Assembly: GCA_016110215.1 (NCBI GenBank)
Contig: JADWQD010000014.1
Span: 248,001 to 312,000, forward strand
From: Capronia americana
Lineage: Eukaryota > Ascomycota > Eurotiomycetes > Chaetothyriales > Herpotrichiellaceae
Length of the DNA: 64,000 nucleotides
Direction: 5' to 3'
In this document: piece by piece, positions 41,622 to 53,627 of the stretch
Layout of the letters: every line of letters begins with the position of its first letter
Numbering within the stretch: the stretch's first letter is position 1
Notes under the pieces: model-generated
What the model was told of the DNA's origin: nothing
Database searches by the model: none
What the model saw: only the letters and a program-made list of their open reading frames with translations
Made by a program: the position numbers and the translations under genes

Positions 41622-44051
41622 CTAATGCTTGGAACCTTGCGGATCGTCGTCATGGTCGTCTCCGGAGCCATCGTCGGTAGGCAACACCTTGATGCGGCTA
41701 CCGATCTTAGCGGACCGTGTCTTTGAGCTCAGGGGCAGCTGGTATTTGATCACCCCCCTAACAATAAGATCAAACGGGTGTTGTAGCACTCTCTCCCATC
41801 TTGCGGATCCTCCCACTTCGGTCTTGTTACCTGGTCTTGCCAGACGGATCTCTCCCACAGAGGAATGATAGCTGTGGCGGAGCGGGGAAGACTCAAACAC
41901 CAACGGCGAGTCGAATTCGAGAACTCTGCCCAGCAACATCTTCTGGGTGCCCGACTCGGGATCGTCTATTGGATCAGTGCCCTCGTCGACCCCGTCTTGG
42001 GATTGCCACGGAGGCCAGTCAAATCTAAAACTCTTTGTGTCTTGACGACTGACCCATCGGAGTTGTCTCTTCTGTGGCGGCCGCTCCGAGTCGAACGTGG
42101 ACCCCACATAAGGACTTTCGGCAAACAGGTTGACGTCTAACTCGCTCACTGTAATCGCAAACAGATTCGTGTTGAGCGCTTCAACATCCAGGTCCAGCAT
42201 CAATTCCTGCTCCGATGCAAGCACGTTCTGAAGATGTTTGATGGAGACATCCAACAGTGGTCTGTTCAGAGCCATGACAAACGTGCTAACTCCAACACAG
42301 ACAACGAGAATTACGAGACCGAGGCAAATGCAACTCAGCCATCCGCCACAGTAACCCCGGTCGAGTGGTTCATTGTAATCGAGGTGCCGGAAGGTTGCGC
42401 TGTGAGGCCGACGGCTGTGTCGGGCACGATTGATCCGGACAGAGCCGATCAACGGCGCTCTTTCATCGTCGGCTGCGTCATATGGATCGAACGCCTCGCC
42501 TTTGCGCGGAGTTGCTGGGAACCTGCCATTTGAGTTTCTTGGACTGTTGGGTCGAGAAAACCGTGACAAGTTGTTTGTAGAAGACCGCGGGGAGTTAGGC
42601 TTCGTTGCCTGAGTGAAGGTTGAGTCTGCGTCCAAGATTGAGGCATGGTGGGGCCTGCCATGGCGAGTGATATGGTGGTGACGAGGAGTGGAACTGGCGG
42701 TACGCTGGCTGCCCCGTCCCTCCGGCCCTGACTCGCCATCAAGATGGTTATTGTAGGCGCTGTTAGAAAATTTCATGCTTTTCTTTCCAGGTATCGCCTG
42801 ACTGCCGGTGCGTATACCAAGCTTGCTACGGTTGCCAAACTGCTCTTGACTGGCAAGCGAGGTGGCACTTGGCGTTCGAGAATGATGGCGTGCTGGCCTG
42901 TTGTCGGGCGGGTTGGATTCATAGACAAATGTCTCATCTGAATCGTCCGATTCGGCTTCATCAACGGCGCTGGCAACCCTTGCCTCAAACAAATCAGCCT
43001 TTGAAGTGATCGTTCCGGCATGGATTGATGGTGTTTTGCGAGACTTTTCCTTTTTCTTCTTCGGCCGGATGGTCTCATTGCTCGGTTTGGTCCTTACACT
43101 ACCATTGCCGTCTCTGTCCCTTCCACTTCTGTCAGGTCCGAGTAATTGAGGCATTGATGTGACCGTCTCTGTTTCCACAGTCATGGTCCTAGGAGGGTCG
43201 GGTTGCTTCGGTTTAGAACCCGTAAGGCTCGTGAACGAACGTTTTGCTAGGTCCGAGGCGGGGCGGGAACTACTAGGAGCTCGCGATCTTCGACCACCTT
43301 CGACTTTCGTTGCTGTGACCTTCGAAGACCCTTCACCAGCACTTCCTTCGCCATCTCTTATCCCCGATTGTTCCGGCCGAGACTCAACCTTCTGATCGAG
43401 AGAGGAGACATCCAACTTCTGGTCTGACGGCGAAGTCACCACAGGGCCAATCGAAGGAGTGGTTGGGACACTGTTTTCTGCTACCGTCTCGAGGATACTT
43501 GTACCTGTACTTGCACCTCGAGCTGATGTTCTTGTGGCGGGTGGTCCTGTGTGTTCTTGAGAGTCTGGAACATGCATAGCAGCAGTCTGGTCTGGATTAG
43601 AGGCAGGTGCCAGTCTCTTCAGTGAGGTATTTGACGGGGTCTGGTCCGCCTCATTTCTCTTGGCCGATGATGTTCTTTGCGCAGTCTTGGACGGTGGAGG
43701 AGACTTCAGCCGGGGCGAAGTGGGCCACGAGGGCGCACCTTGTGCAGGTTTCATCTGTCTCTCGGATGAGCGACCACCTTCGAGTACGGAATCGACACTG
43801 GGTGGCTGTAAAATCGGCCTCTGGGCAGATAGGGCTCGTTGGACAGCGGCGGCAGAAGGTACCGTGGACAAAGACCCTGTTACCGTCGAATTTCGAGTCG
43901 GGCTGAATTCCTGGCTGCCCTTGCGCGACCTTGATAGCTGAGGTATACTGGATACACTGCGCGAACTGCGGGCAGGGGACGTCTCGCGCGATGTCTTCGT
44001 CTCATCACTGGCTCCCAGTGAAGGGATATGTTCTGCGGGTGGTCCTAACAT
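41622..44051 (-). CDS. VAC7: Vac7-like regulator of PI(3,5)P2 synthesis
   Basis: A single exon of 809 aa from the first in-frame ATG (MLGPPAEHIPSL); the frame is open 30 codons further upstream but has no ATG there. The N-terminal 550 residues are Ser/Thr/Pro-rich and disordered. An acidic patch with DEAESDDSDETFVYE is followed by a conserved block (FDPYDAADDERAPLIGSV, then YCGGWLSC). One transmembrane helix (ICLGLVILVVCVGVSTFVMA) precedes a lumenal C-terminal domain beginning LNRPLLDVSIKHLQNVLASE. This layout is that of Vac7 ('phospholipid metabolism enzyme regulator'), which activates the Fab1 lipid kinase on the vacuole membrane. Confidence 0.85.
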   Translation of the reverse strand: MLGPPAEHIPSLGASDETKTSRETSPARSSRSVSSIPQLSRSRKGSQEFSPTRNSTVTGSLSTVPSAAAVQRALSAQRPILQPPSVDSVLEGGRSSERQMKPAQGAPSWPTSPRLKSPPPSKTAQRTSSAKRNEADQTPSNTSLKRLAPASNPDQTAAMHVPDSQEHTGPPATRTSARGASTGTSILETVAENSVPTTPSIGPVVTSPSDQKLDVSSLDQKVESRPEQSGIRDGEGSAGEGSSKVTATKVEGGRRSRAPSSSRPASDLAKRSFTSLTGSKPKQPDPPRTMTVETETVTSMPQLLGPDRSGRDRDGNGSVRTKPSNETIRPKKKKEKSRKTPSIHAGTITSKADLFEARVASAVDEAESDDSDETFVYESNPPDNRPARHHSRTPSATSLASQEQFGNRSKLGIRTGSQAIPGKKSMKFSNSAYNNHLDGESGPEGRGSQRTASSTPRHHHITRHGRPHHASILDADSTFTQATKPNSPRSSTNNLSRFSRPNSPRNSNGRFPATPRKGEAFDPYDAADDERAPLIGSVRINRARHSRRPHSATFRHLDYNEPLDRGYCGGWLSCICLGLVILVVCVGVSTFVMALNRPLLDVSIKHLQNVLASEQELMLDLDVEALNTNLFAITVSELDVNLFAESPYVGSTFDSERPPQKRQLRWVSRQDTKSFRFDWPPWQSQDGVDEGTDPIDDPESGTQKMLLGRVLEFDSPLVFESSPLRHSYHSSVGEIRLARPGNKTEVGGSARWERVLQHPFDLIVRGVIKYQLPLSSKTRSAKIGSRIKVLPTDDGSGDDHDDDPQGSKH

Positions 44052-44927
44052 GATGCGAGGCAGGCATTCACGTAGGAGGGCCGGCCGTTGTGTTGCTCCT
44101 CTGTCCGGCTGCGATCCGGACGGGTTATCTATGACTGACAAGTGGATTCGGAGTGTGCAGGATCATCGCGGCAACATGCGCCGAATCGGAAAAGGGCAGG
44201 ATGACTGTGAGGTTCGGGGTTGGGACTCGTCCCTGGAGGGCTTCCGGAGGCAAGAGAAGAGCGAGACGAGTAACGACGGGAAATGGATTGCGTGAGAATG
44301 ACAGGAGTCGAGGGTTGTAAATGGTGGTGAGAAGCAAGGGAAGACCAGCGGAATGGGGATCCAGGTTGAAGGGATGAACCAACAACAATATCTGAGGCCA
44401 AAATGGACAAATGGCGGATGGGAGAAAGAAACGGGGAAGCCACTTGCCGGTTGAAGCTGATGGGTTCCCCGTCTGCATCGCCATCATGGTTTGCTGCCAC
44501 CGTAGGCGACCCCCCCAACTGTGGCTAGGCGCCGTTTGATAGGTAGCTTGCCCCCGTTTTAGACTTTCTTTAGGCCCTTGCACCTGCAGACTGCAACGTG
44601 GACATTGTGCTCGCCAGGTGGCCTCCCGCTGCAAGCCTCCAGGCCCAGGAAGGCTTCGATCACCACAACGTTCTGCCGCCACTTGCTCATCATTTCTCAG
44701 CGTCGGGAGTTTTCTGCTCTCCAACCATTACCGTGACCCAAACTAGATTAGCGTCCGTGTCGCTCGAACGGAGCATGTTTCCGGTGCCTGTACCTGACTC
44801 TCGATCTTTCTGGGCTGCCAACTTGCTGACATCGGTGAGGCGAAGCTAAACGCTTTTGAAAGAACCCGACTTTTCGCAAGTCAGGCACTAAGCGACCCGG
44901 TCACCAGCACGAGCCACCGCCTGCACC
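44052..44927. promoter_or_regulatory. Divergent promoter of VAC7 and pyrG
   Basis: This 876-bp stretch separates the starts of two divergent genes. An upstream coding exon of VAC7 cannot be excluded (minus-strand frames of 129-199 codons lie here), but none joins convincingly. Confidence 0.5.
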
Positions 44928-45949
44928 ATGGCTTCCAAGAGTACCCTTACATATGCTCAGCGTGCTGCGAGACACCCGAACCCTTTGGTCAAAAAGCTAT
45001 TTGAGATAGCCGACAGGAAGAAAACCAATGTAGTCCTCTCAGCGGACTTGACGACTACGAAAGAACTTCTAGCTATCGCTGACAGTGAGTTGCCGCTTCG
45101 AACCCCCCACCACCCCTTCTCACCAACCACCCCCTTCCCTCTCTCCCCGGTTCAAGCGAGATGGAAGTGAACGAACAGTAAGACTACCGTGATTTTAATG
45201 CCAAAAGTGCGGAAAACATCACCTGTGATTCATGTGGAAATTGATTGGAATCGAGTCTGACACACGTTGCCCATCACGTAGGCCTAGGACCTCATATCGC
45301 AGTCCTCAAAACGCACATCGATATTCTCTCTGATTTCAGCCCGGCTACTGTTCAAGGCTTGGCTGAACTCGCCCAGCGTCATGACTTCCTTCTCTTCGAG
45401 GACAGAAAGTTCGTCGATATCGGCAACACAGTCCAGAAGCAGTACAAAGGAGGAGCTCTAATGATCCATCAATGGGCCCACATTGTCAATGCTACCATTC
45501 TTCCCGGAGAAGGTATTATTCAGGCCCTCGATCAGACTATCCGTGAAGCGGGAACCGCCGAACGAGGCATTCTGATTCTGGCTGAAATGACCTCAAAGGG
45601 GTCACTAGCCGTGGGTGAATATACTCGAATATCAGTCGAGATCGCTAGAAAGTACCCTCAGAGTGTCTTGGGCTTCGTGTCAACCAGGGAGTTATCCAGC
45701 CATTCTCCCGACGCCACACCGGATGAGGACTTCGTGATCTTCACCACTGGTGTCAATATTTCCAGCAAAGGAGATGCTCTGGGCCAACAGTATCAAACAC
45801 CAACAACAGCTATGGATGGAGGCTCCGATTTCCTCATTGCCGGACGAGGCATATATGCCGCTAAAGATCCCTTGAGCATGGTTAAGGAATATCAACGGGC
45901 AGGTTGGGAAGCGTATGAGCGACGTGTGAGCTTGACCAGCAGTGCATGA
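44928..45949 (+). CDS. pyrG: Orotidine 5'-phosphate decarboxylase
   Basis: Two exons (44928-45084 and 45282-45949) around a 197-nt intron give 274 aa. It converts OMP to UMP in pyrimidine synthesis (yeast URA3). Family motifs are NPLVKKLFEIADRKKTNVVL with LSADLTTTKELL, the joined LGPHIAVLKTHIDILSDF, and the catalytic FEDRKFVDIGNTVQKQY with the DxKxxD array. Downstream are QWAHIVNATILPGEGII, LAEMTSKGSLAVGEYT, and DFLIAGRGIYAAKDP in the phosphate-binding region. The intron position after IAD is the usual one in filamentous fungi. The gene appears intact. Confidence 0.97.
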
Positions 45950-47300
45950 GCAGCACAAAAATGAACGACGGGGACCGCAATGTGGTACAGCGAGAACAAA
46001 ATGAAGCCGGATAAGACCTTGACATGGCATTGCATTGCGCGTCAGTCTGCAAACAGACTGATGACAGACTACCGAAAGGGGTGGCTTCAGCACGAGGTAC
46101 TGCTCAACTGGAGATCGCAAAGAGCACACGTATCCAGATCGCTCGGGACCCCGCTACAACCCTTGCTAGGGTGCTATTTGTTTACTCTCAACGGATTCCC
46201 AGTCACCTATGGGGCAGGTGTTATGTCGTACAGGATCCGTAGTCATTTCGAGCACAAATGTCCGCCGGTATCGATATCCCCTAGTGATGTGCAGATTTAG
46301 AAACTAGAGATGGCAGATGATCTCGCGTACTTAGACTTAGATGAAGACAATTTCTCTGAGGAGAAATCCGGATCCCGGAAGATTGGGACAGGCTGCAGTT
46401 AGGCACCGAGGCTATCGCCATTTCAGGTTTAGCTTTGTTTTGCTTGGCGCTCGTGCCCGACGCGTCCGAGTCGAAATCTTTGCGCCCAACTTTCATCGAC
46501 GTGTCAGCGAGGCTTTCTGGCCTGTGAATCTTTTGTATGAAGGAAGAAATTGAAACTCGGACACAAAACATCTTGAACTTGAGCCAGTCAGCAGGCGCTT
46601 TGGTCTCTCGTGCAGCGAGTCTAGGACTTGCCTTGACAACAACAAATCACTATTGCGACGAGCACCTTTCGTTTTGCCACAAACAAATACCCGTCACTGC
46701 CACCAGTAGCGCTTTCCGCGCACGCGATCGTCCGGACCCTTACGAAGACCAACACACCAACAGCATCAGCAGTTGCGACCTAATTGAGCCGGCCGTTTCC
46801 TCGACCCGACGATCAGGGCCCTCACTTCTGCCTGCCTCGACCATTACCAGACAAGTCTTGCTGACTTCATCCGGCTGCCCTCACTCTACGTCTCGACCTC
46901 TCGACCCCCCATTATCCTCCCTCCATATTGCTCTGACAGCCAGCCACAGTCGCTCAAGCGACCCCTCTGACACCTTGATATCGTGTCAATAAGCTGCCAT
47001 CGCTGCTCTTTTCGCGCCAACTTATCATTATCACGAGTTCTCGTGACTGCGGCCGGGAACCATCTTCATCTCCTATCGGGGCGCCTCATTGTCTGCCATC
47101 ACACCATATTCGGCGCGTCAATTATGCAAGAAGCCTAGTAGATTGCCCTAGAGCGTTGCCCTTCACGGTATCTCCCGGACAACAACGAGTCTGAGTTACC
47201 AAAGGACTTCTTTGAGTGCGGTGCTGGAGTTCATGGCAGAGGTTGGGATAGGGTTCCTCTAAAGTGCTGAGTTGAGAGAGAAAGAGAGCCGGGGCCAGTC
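45950..47300. other. Intergenic: pyrG 3' region and long SWE1 leader
   Basis: This 1.35-kb stretch is rich in pyrimidine runs from about 46700 on, as in fungal promoters and leaders. No gene is supported. Confidence 0.55.
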
Positions 47301-50300
47301 ATGATGAAAACATATTCTCCTCATCACGAGGAGCATTCGCCCAAGAGCATCATCTCCCACTTCGACCCCCAGTCTGCCATCCGAGAGATCCGTCGTTCGT
47401 TGTCACGCTCTCCGTCCAAGAACTCAGAGTTCCGCCATCAACATTCATTAAGGTCTCCAGGACCCGGCAATGCACCCTTCTCCCCATCGCCACTGTCGCC
47501 CTCAAGGAACGCAGTTTCAGATAGCAACCTACTCTTTGCAAGCATGGGAACCCCTCACTCGAATCGTCCTGCTTCAACCTCCCGATTCCAACGCCCTGCT
47601 CTTCGAAGAACAAACCAATCCCATGGAGTGACTCGACTGCGGACGTCACCAAGAAGCCCAACCAAGCGAGCTCTAGCAGATTCGAGCGATGGCGGTAACG
47701 CGTCTCCGATGCCACTACGCAAAAGAAGCTCAGCCGAGGCCGAGCGAGAACTTGCTCTGAAATGCTTGACTGAAGGAGAAGAGAAAGAAAACGACAAGTC
47801 TTCAGACGAGCCACTGAGCTGGAAGACTGCGCATACCCGGCAGGAAAAGAGACGAAGCGGCGGTACACTTATCACTGCCGTCGCTCCTTTGAGTCCTATG
47901 AAGCGGTCAGAAGGCTCGAGGTCGGACGAGACACCAGCTTTTGAGAGTCCTTCGGCCAAACGAAGAAGCCTTCACGGCCCAGGCCTCGATTTTAGCATCT
48001 TCGAGTCCGACAGTGGAGATGGAGGTTTGTTTGGTGATCGGCGAGCACAAGACGATAACGACTGGTTTGGCGGCAGCTCCTTGCTATCGTCGACTCGATT
48101 TTCAACGATTCCCAAGCGGTCTTCATCCCTCCGGAAGTCGACCATCCAGCAACGTCAACTTGACCGGTCGATTAACCTGAAGTTCAATCAGTTCATGGAT
48201 GTCGACAAGTCCTTGTTTGATGCAACGCCAGTTACCCACTCCAAGAAGGAAACGCGTATGTCTCTCGACAACCACGTCGAACCCTTGCCTCGAGACAGCC
48301 CTTTCTCCAGTCAAGGCCAACTTCCGAGCGCATCAATACACCCTGTCACTACACAACCCCGTCATCCTCTTGCACGAACCATGACCCAGTCAGCACAACA
48401 AAATGACGATCAAGATGATTCGCCAACCCATGAACCCATCCATCGACCCAGTAGACCTCGTTCCCATGACTTCTCGAAGTCTCTCCCGGTCGGTGCTTCG
48501 AGGCCAATGACATCCTCCAACGACCATGACCTCTCCTCCCAGGCATCTTTTGCCACCCCCAGCAACTACAAAGCCGCCAGACCATTACCCGCTGCTTTCA
48601 TGTCGACCGGTCTGATCTCCAAGAAAAACCGCAATGTGGAAGACCCAAATGCCGGTTTACCCAAAGCTCACATGCCAGATACACCGTGCAAGAGGCAACC
48701 CCCGCTCTTTCAGAAGGACGAACAGTTTGCACCTGCCAAGAGCGCTGTCAACAGGCTCACTCGACAGTCGTTTGGTGTCCCCGCAAGCCCCCTCGAGATG
48801 AGCCATGGTCCTTCGAAAATCTCGGCGTTTCCCTTCTCAAAGAGCCTTGGTATATTTGGTGCTCGTTCATCCAAGCACAACCTGCTCAAAGAGGGAAGCT
48901 TTGCTTCCATTGAGGCTGACGAGAAGTCAACGGGTCGTTCGCCTCTCAGCCGTGCCAATAGTCAGTCGACAGACTCAGACTACCCTCCGACACCCACCAA
49001 GCACATCAATGAAACCGAAAATCGAAATTCTGTGTCTCCGTCTCCGCATCATCCCGCCGTGGGCACCCGTCGGACTGTCCCTTCTTCAGGTCATGGACAT
49101 CGTCTGTCAAGCAGTAAGTTGTCTCCCATAATGGCATCGCCAGGAAGCGTAGACCGGGACAGTGATAGCGCGATGGAGGACTCTCCATCTGCCAACCTGA
49201 GACCAAAGTCATCGCCGAATGTCGCTTCTATTTCATCTTCATTCATGACAGGTCGTGCCACGAGAAGTGTTGCGCTCCCAACGCCTTCGGCGAGAGTTAC
49301 ACTTTCGATTCCAATTCTTGATTCACCCGCTTTGAAACGTGCTAAGATGAAATCTGTGCCACCAGTCAGCCCAAGAATCGAGAAGGTTGATCGTGGTTCG
49401 CCCCATACACCTCTCGACAGCTTCTTCCCGCCCGACCCAAGCGGCCTCACGATATCTGGCCGTGCCGAACGTCCACCTACCAGACAGAACAACCTACCAC
49501 CCATGATTCCAGCAACACCTACTGGTCCGAGAGAATACTTTTCGAACTTCTCCAACCGCCCCAGCCTGAATCTTGCTTCATCAGACGCCACAAATATCGA
49601 CGGCAGCTTGACCTCAAGGTTTGAAAAGGTCGATCTGATCGGCTCTGGAGAGTTCTCCCAGGTTTATCGAGTGTCTCAACCCCCAGAAACATCTCCTTAT
49701 CACAAAATCTACTCGGTGTCGGCAAATCGCCCGTCATCCAGGAATTCTGTGCCTGAAAAGGTTTGGGCTGTCAAAAGATCTCGATATCCTTACACTGGCG
49801 TTAGAGACCGTCAAAGAAAGATACACGAGGTCGACGTGCTCAAAGCTCTTGGACAATCGGACCATATTGTGACGTTCGTCGATAGTTGGGAGGAGAATGG
49901 ACATCTCTACATTCAAACCGAGTTTTGTGAAGAAGGTACGCTTGACGTCTTTCTCGCGCAGGTCGGCTTGAAAGCGAGACTGGACGACTTCCGGATCTGG
50001 AAGATCCTCCTAGAACTGTCACAAGTGAGTTTTTGGTGTGACTCTTTTGTAGAGACGAAAACTGACAATCTTTAGGGCTTGAAGCACATTCACGACACTG
50101 GCTTTATTCATCTCGACCTCAAACCAGCGAATATTCTCATTACGTTCGAGGGCGTTCTCAAGATCGCTGACTTTGGAATGGCGACTCGTTGGCCGGCCAA
50201 AGCAGGAATCGAAGGCGAAGGCGACCGTGAATACATAGGGCCCGAAATATTGATGGGCAGATACGACAAACCTGCGGACATTTTTGCCCTCGGTCTCATC

Positions 50301-50816
50301 ATGTTGGAGACTGCTGGAAACGTCGAGCTACCTGACAATGGTGTTTCCTGGCAGAAGCTGCGGAACGGCGACATGAGTGACGTCCCGAGCTTGACCTGGA
50401 GTTCCGCAACCAGCGGCATTCTGAGAGATGCTTCAGGCAATCCTGTCTCCCGGGGAACTTCATTCGATATCACTTACGATGCATACGAGAGAGACGTGGA
50501 GGTGGTTGATCCTGATGACGACAATGGCTTCGCGGCTCAAACTGAAGAAAAACCCACACGCTTCGTACGAAGTGGCGAGCTCGTCGATCCCCCTCAATTT
50601 ATGATTGACCCTTCACATGAACAAGCATTGGAGCGGGTTGTACGGTGGATGATCTCTCCAGAGCCGACCGACCGTCCTGTCGCCCAGGACGTACTCGACA
50701 CTGAGGGAGTCCGCTGGGCTGAAACCAGACGCCGTGCGGGAGCGACTGTCTTCGAAGGCAATTGGGGCCCCGCAGACGACATTCTGGCAGAGGATGCAGA
50801 GATGATCGATGTTTAA
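47301..50816 (+). CDS. SWE1: Wee1-family mitosis inhibitor kinase
   Basis: Two exons (47301-50024 and 50076-50816) around a 51-nt intron give 1154 aa. About 770 N-terminal residues are disordered and full of SP/TP sites, as in fungal Wee1/Swe1. The kinase domain starts SRFEKVDLIGSGEFSQVYRV, with VWAVKRSR as the ATP lysine. It continues with IQTEFCEEGTLDVFLAQ, the catalytic loop HLDLKPANI, DFGMATRW and DREYIGPEILMGRYDKPADI. HLDLKPAN and DFGMA are Wee1-type variants. It phosphorylates the inhibitory tyrosine of Cdc28/Cdk1 and delays mitotic entry. A long insert around residues 1020-1080 lies late in the C-lobe. Confidence 0.93.
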
Positions 50817-52049
50817 GCTATCTAGGCCGGTGATTGTAGCCCCTGGATAGCGAAACAACATCGTTTCTTGGACACGACGGGGACGTTATCGGAAACACTC
50901 GACCGCATGGTTTCTGGCAGAACGTTGCTGTCTACAATAGGAGCGACACTCCAACAGTCAGCACGGAGCATGTTATCTGGTTCGGACTAGGCTTCGGCCG
51001 TTCCGCCAGCGAATCCGGCATATTTTTGGATGGCATCACCTCACTTTGTGGTTGTCTGATATGCAACTGAGTTACGACATTACCATCATGTCGACCACGT
51101 TCGTTTTTGCATGATGAAAGAACTTCCAAGATGGAGAGACAGAACTTTTTGGTTAATCGGAAACACAGGCTATCTCTCTCAGGTGGATCGGCATTAGGAG
51201 GAACAGCACAAGCTTTGGTGCCATGAACGGCATGGTCTCTACGCACGGAGGCAATCAGGCATCGTCCGCAACGGATCTCTATGTAACTGGGTCAGAGGAG
51301 AAAGCGACATGCAAAGCAGGGCAGGGTAAGAGCCAGAGAGGACCAGGCCGCCTATGTAAGATTTTTGAGCTGCAGTTTGTTGAAAGCATATACTACTGCA
51401 TGCATTTGCCGGGATGGAATGAAATGAAATGACATGATGATACCACTCTGGCTGCCTCCCTTTCATTGTCGTCGTCTACTTCCTTTATGTGTATGCGTGC
51501 GTGCCATCCAAGAGGATTCCGTCTCCGCCGTCTAGGCTGGGCTGAGGTATGTATGTATGTAGGAAAACCCAAGGCGTAGAGGCTTCCAACGTGTTGGGAG
51601 TAGGAGCAGAAGATTGATGACCACATCCTCTCTGTATTCGGCCTTTTGCGAGAGAAAGGGGCCATGACACCCGTACTCTTTGCGAAAAGGTCGATTGCCC
51701 TTTTCATGAAGGTACAACAGTCAGGCTGATTGATTGAACGTAGCGGTACTAGTGGTGGTGATGGTATCTCAACGTACAGTACAAATGGAACCTCTCCAAG
51801 CGAAGGACCAACTAACTCACAGTGGCAGATGCACACATGTCTCCTCCAACTCCCTAACTCCCATCAATAACTCTCAAGTCAAAGATATTACATCCGCTGC
51901 GCGCCTCTCTCTCTCGGAATCGCTGGTGCGCTCTCCCTCCCCCGTAGTCACACATCTTTATCCTCGCTGCTTTGCGTGTCCTCGGCAGCGGCAATTGTAG
52001 AGTCGGTCTTTGCTTCCTGATGGACACCGGCGGCATGGACCGTGCGATT
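50817..52049. other. Intergenic between convergent genes
   Basis: This 1.2-kb stretch lies between SWE1 and the flotillin gene. A short (TATG)3-4 run lies at 51548-51561 and a CTCTCTCTC run near 51906. No gene is supported. Confidence 0.5.
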
Positions 52050-53627
52050 CTATTGCTTGACCATCCTCTTCTTGTCCGGGCCTTCCAGGTGGCCGTTCGT
52101 CTGCGGTGCGTCCTTGGGAGGCATCTGGATCATCCAGTTCGGTAGAGCGATGCCAGTCTGCTCTTGGACGGTCGACAGCAAGGGGGGCAGTGACTGCATG
52201 ATGTTCTTGATCGGGGCGATGCCTTGGCCCATGCCGCCGGCGCCCTCTCCATCGCCACTGGTGTTCCATACAGTGACCTTGGGTTGCAGACCCTGGATGG
52301 CCTTTGCGTTGGCGAGCGCGAGTTTCTCGTAGGTATTCTCCTTCAGCATCATGTACTGAAGCAAGCCTTGCGGTCCACCAAATGCTTCGGCGAGAGCTTT
52401 GAATGCCTGGGCCTGTGCCTGAGTGGCTTCTGCCTCGCGCATCCTGGCATGAAACATTGCGTCGGCTTCCTTCATCTGACGCTCAACGCTGGCTTGGATT
52501 TGTTTTTGCTGTTTAAAGAGCTGGGCTTCGGCGTCTTGCTTCTCGGCATACGCCTTGGCATCAGCGACCTTCAATTGCCTGTATTGTTCAGCGTCGGCTT
52601 CTTGTTGGGCCGTCTCTCGGGCAATCTGGGCTCGGACAAGGTCTTTGGCACGGAGACGCTCGAGCTCGGTGGCTGCTTTCTTGGTCTCGACATCTTTCTG
52701 AAGTTCGGCGTCACGGGCTTCGGCAGTTCGGCGAGCTTGGATCTGGGCCATCTGAATGCCCATGTCCAGTTCAGTCTGCCGGTTCGTGAGTTCAGCATCG
52801 GCCTGCGCCTTCTCGGCTGTGGATATTCGTTAACATCTATCGCAGTTAAGAAAGAATGGGGAACTCACCTCTCCGCTTGGTCTCGAGAACGGCCGTCTCT
52901 GCCTCGATTTTGGAAATTTCCTGTTTCGTTTGACCCTTTCTTCCGGCTTCACCAACTTCACCACGCATGCGAGCTTCTGCAACATCGATACGTGCTTGGT
53001 TGGAGGCTCCTTCGTGAGCTTTCCGCGACAGGAAGGCGAAGTACTCAGAGCCGGGAGTATCCTGGAGCTCCTTGACGTTGGCGTTGTAGATGCGCAGACC
53101 GAACTGATCGAGCTCATTTTGAACGTTTTCAATGACCTGTGGAGTTGATTAGCAGGTGAATTGTGGGCTCCACAGCCATACGGCACCTTTTGCTTGAAGA
53201 CTTGTCGCTCCTTGAAGATTTCTTCCATGGTCATACTTGAGACTATAACACGAGTCTCGCCCTCGATGATACCCTTGACGATGTCCTGAACATGATGTCG
53301 TTGGGTCGGTACGATAGCTGTGCCAGGGCGGTGTGCGTTGACGGCTGTGCCGTCGGGATTACCGCTGAGGAGTAGAGCATACTTCTTGAGTGCCTCGGGC
53401 TTGTTGTCGGGACCGATGGTGAAAACGGCCGGCAGGGCAAACTGAAGCTTCTCGATCGTCATGGCCTGCAGGTTGAGGGAGAAGTCGAAGGGCGACACCG
53501 AGATGCGAGCAACTCGTTGCCATGGGTAGACGAAAGCCTTCTTGACGATACGAACATCGTCGACGCCAGCACCAGTGACAACGAGGTACTCGTTGGCATC
53601 TGAGATGTGGTACCACATGCCAGGCAT
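52050..53627 (-). CDS. floA: Flotillin/reggie-like SPFH protein
   Basis: Three exons (53627-53187, 53136-52869, 52816-52050) give 491 aa. The N-terminal SPFH/band-7 domain (NEYLVVTGAGVDDVRIVKKA, VSPFDFSLNLQAMTIEKLQF) is followed by IENVQNELDQFGLRIYNANV. A long Ala/Glu/Lys coiled-coil comes next (ARIDVAEARMRGEVGEAGRK, KQEISKIEAETAVLETKRR, AEKQDAEAQLFKQQKQI). The C-terminus (GIALPNWMIQMPPKDAP) is typical of fungal flotillins. The protein oligomerises on the cytosolic face of membrane microdomains; in Aspergillus such proteins act in hyphal growth and sterol-rich domains. No break is seen. Confidence 0.92.

Noticed and set aside
44052..44141. Longer VAC7 start at 44141
   Set aside because: The codon there is TTG and an in-frame stop lies a few codons upstream; the first ATG is at 44051.
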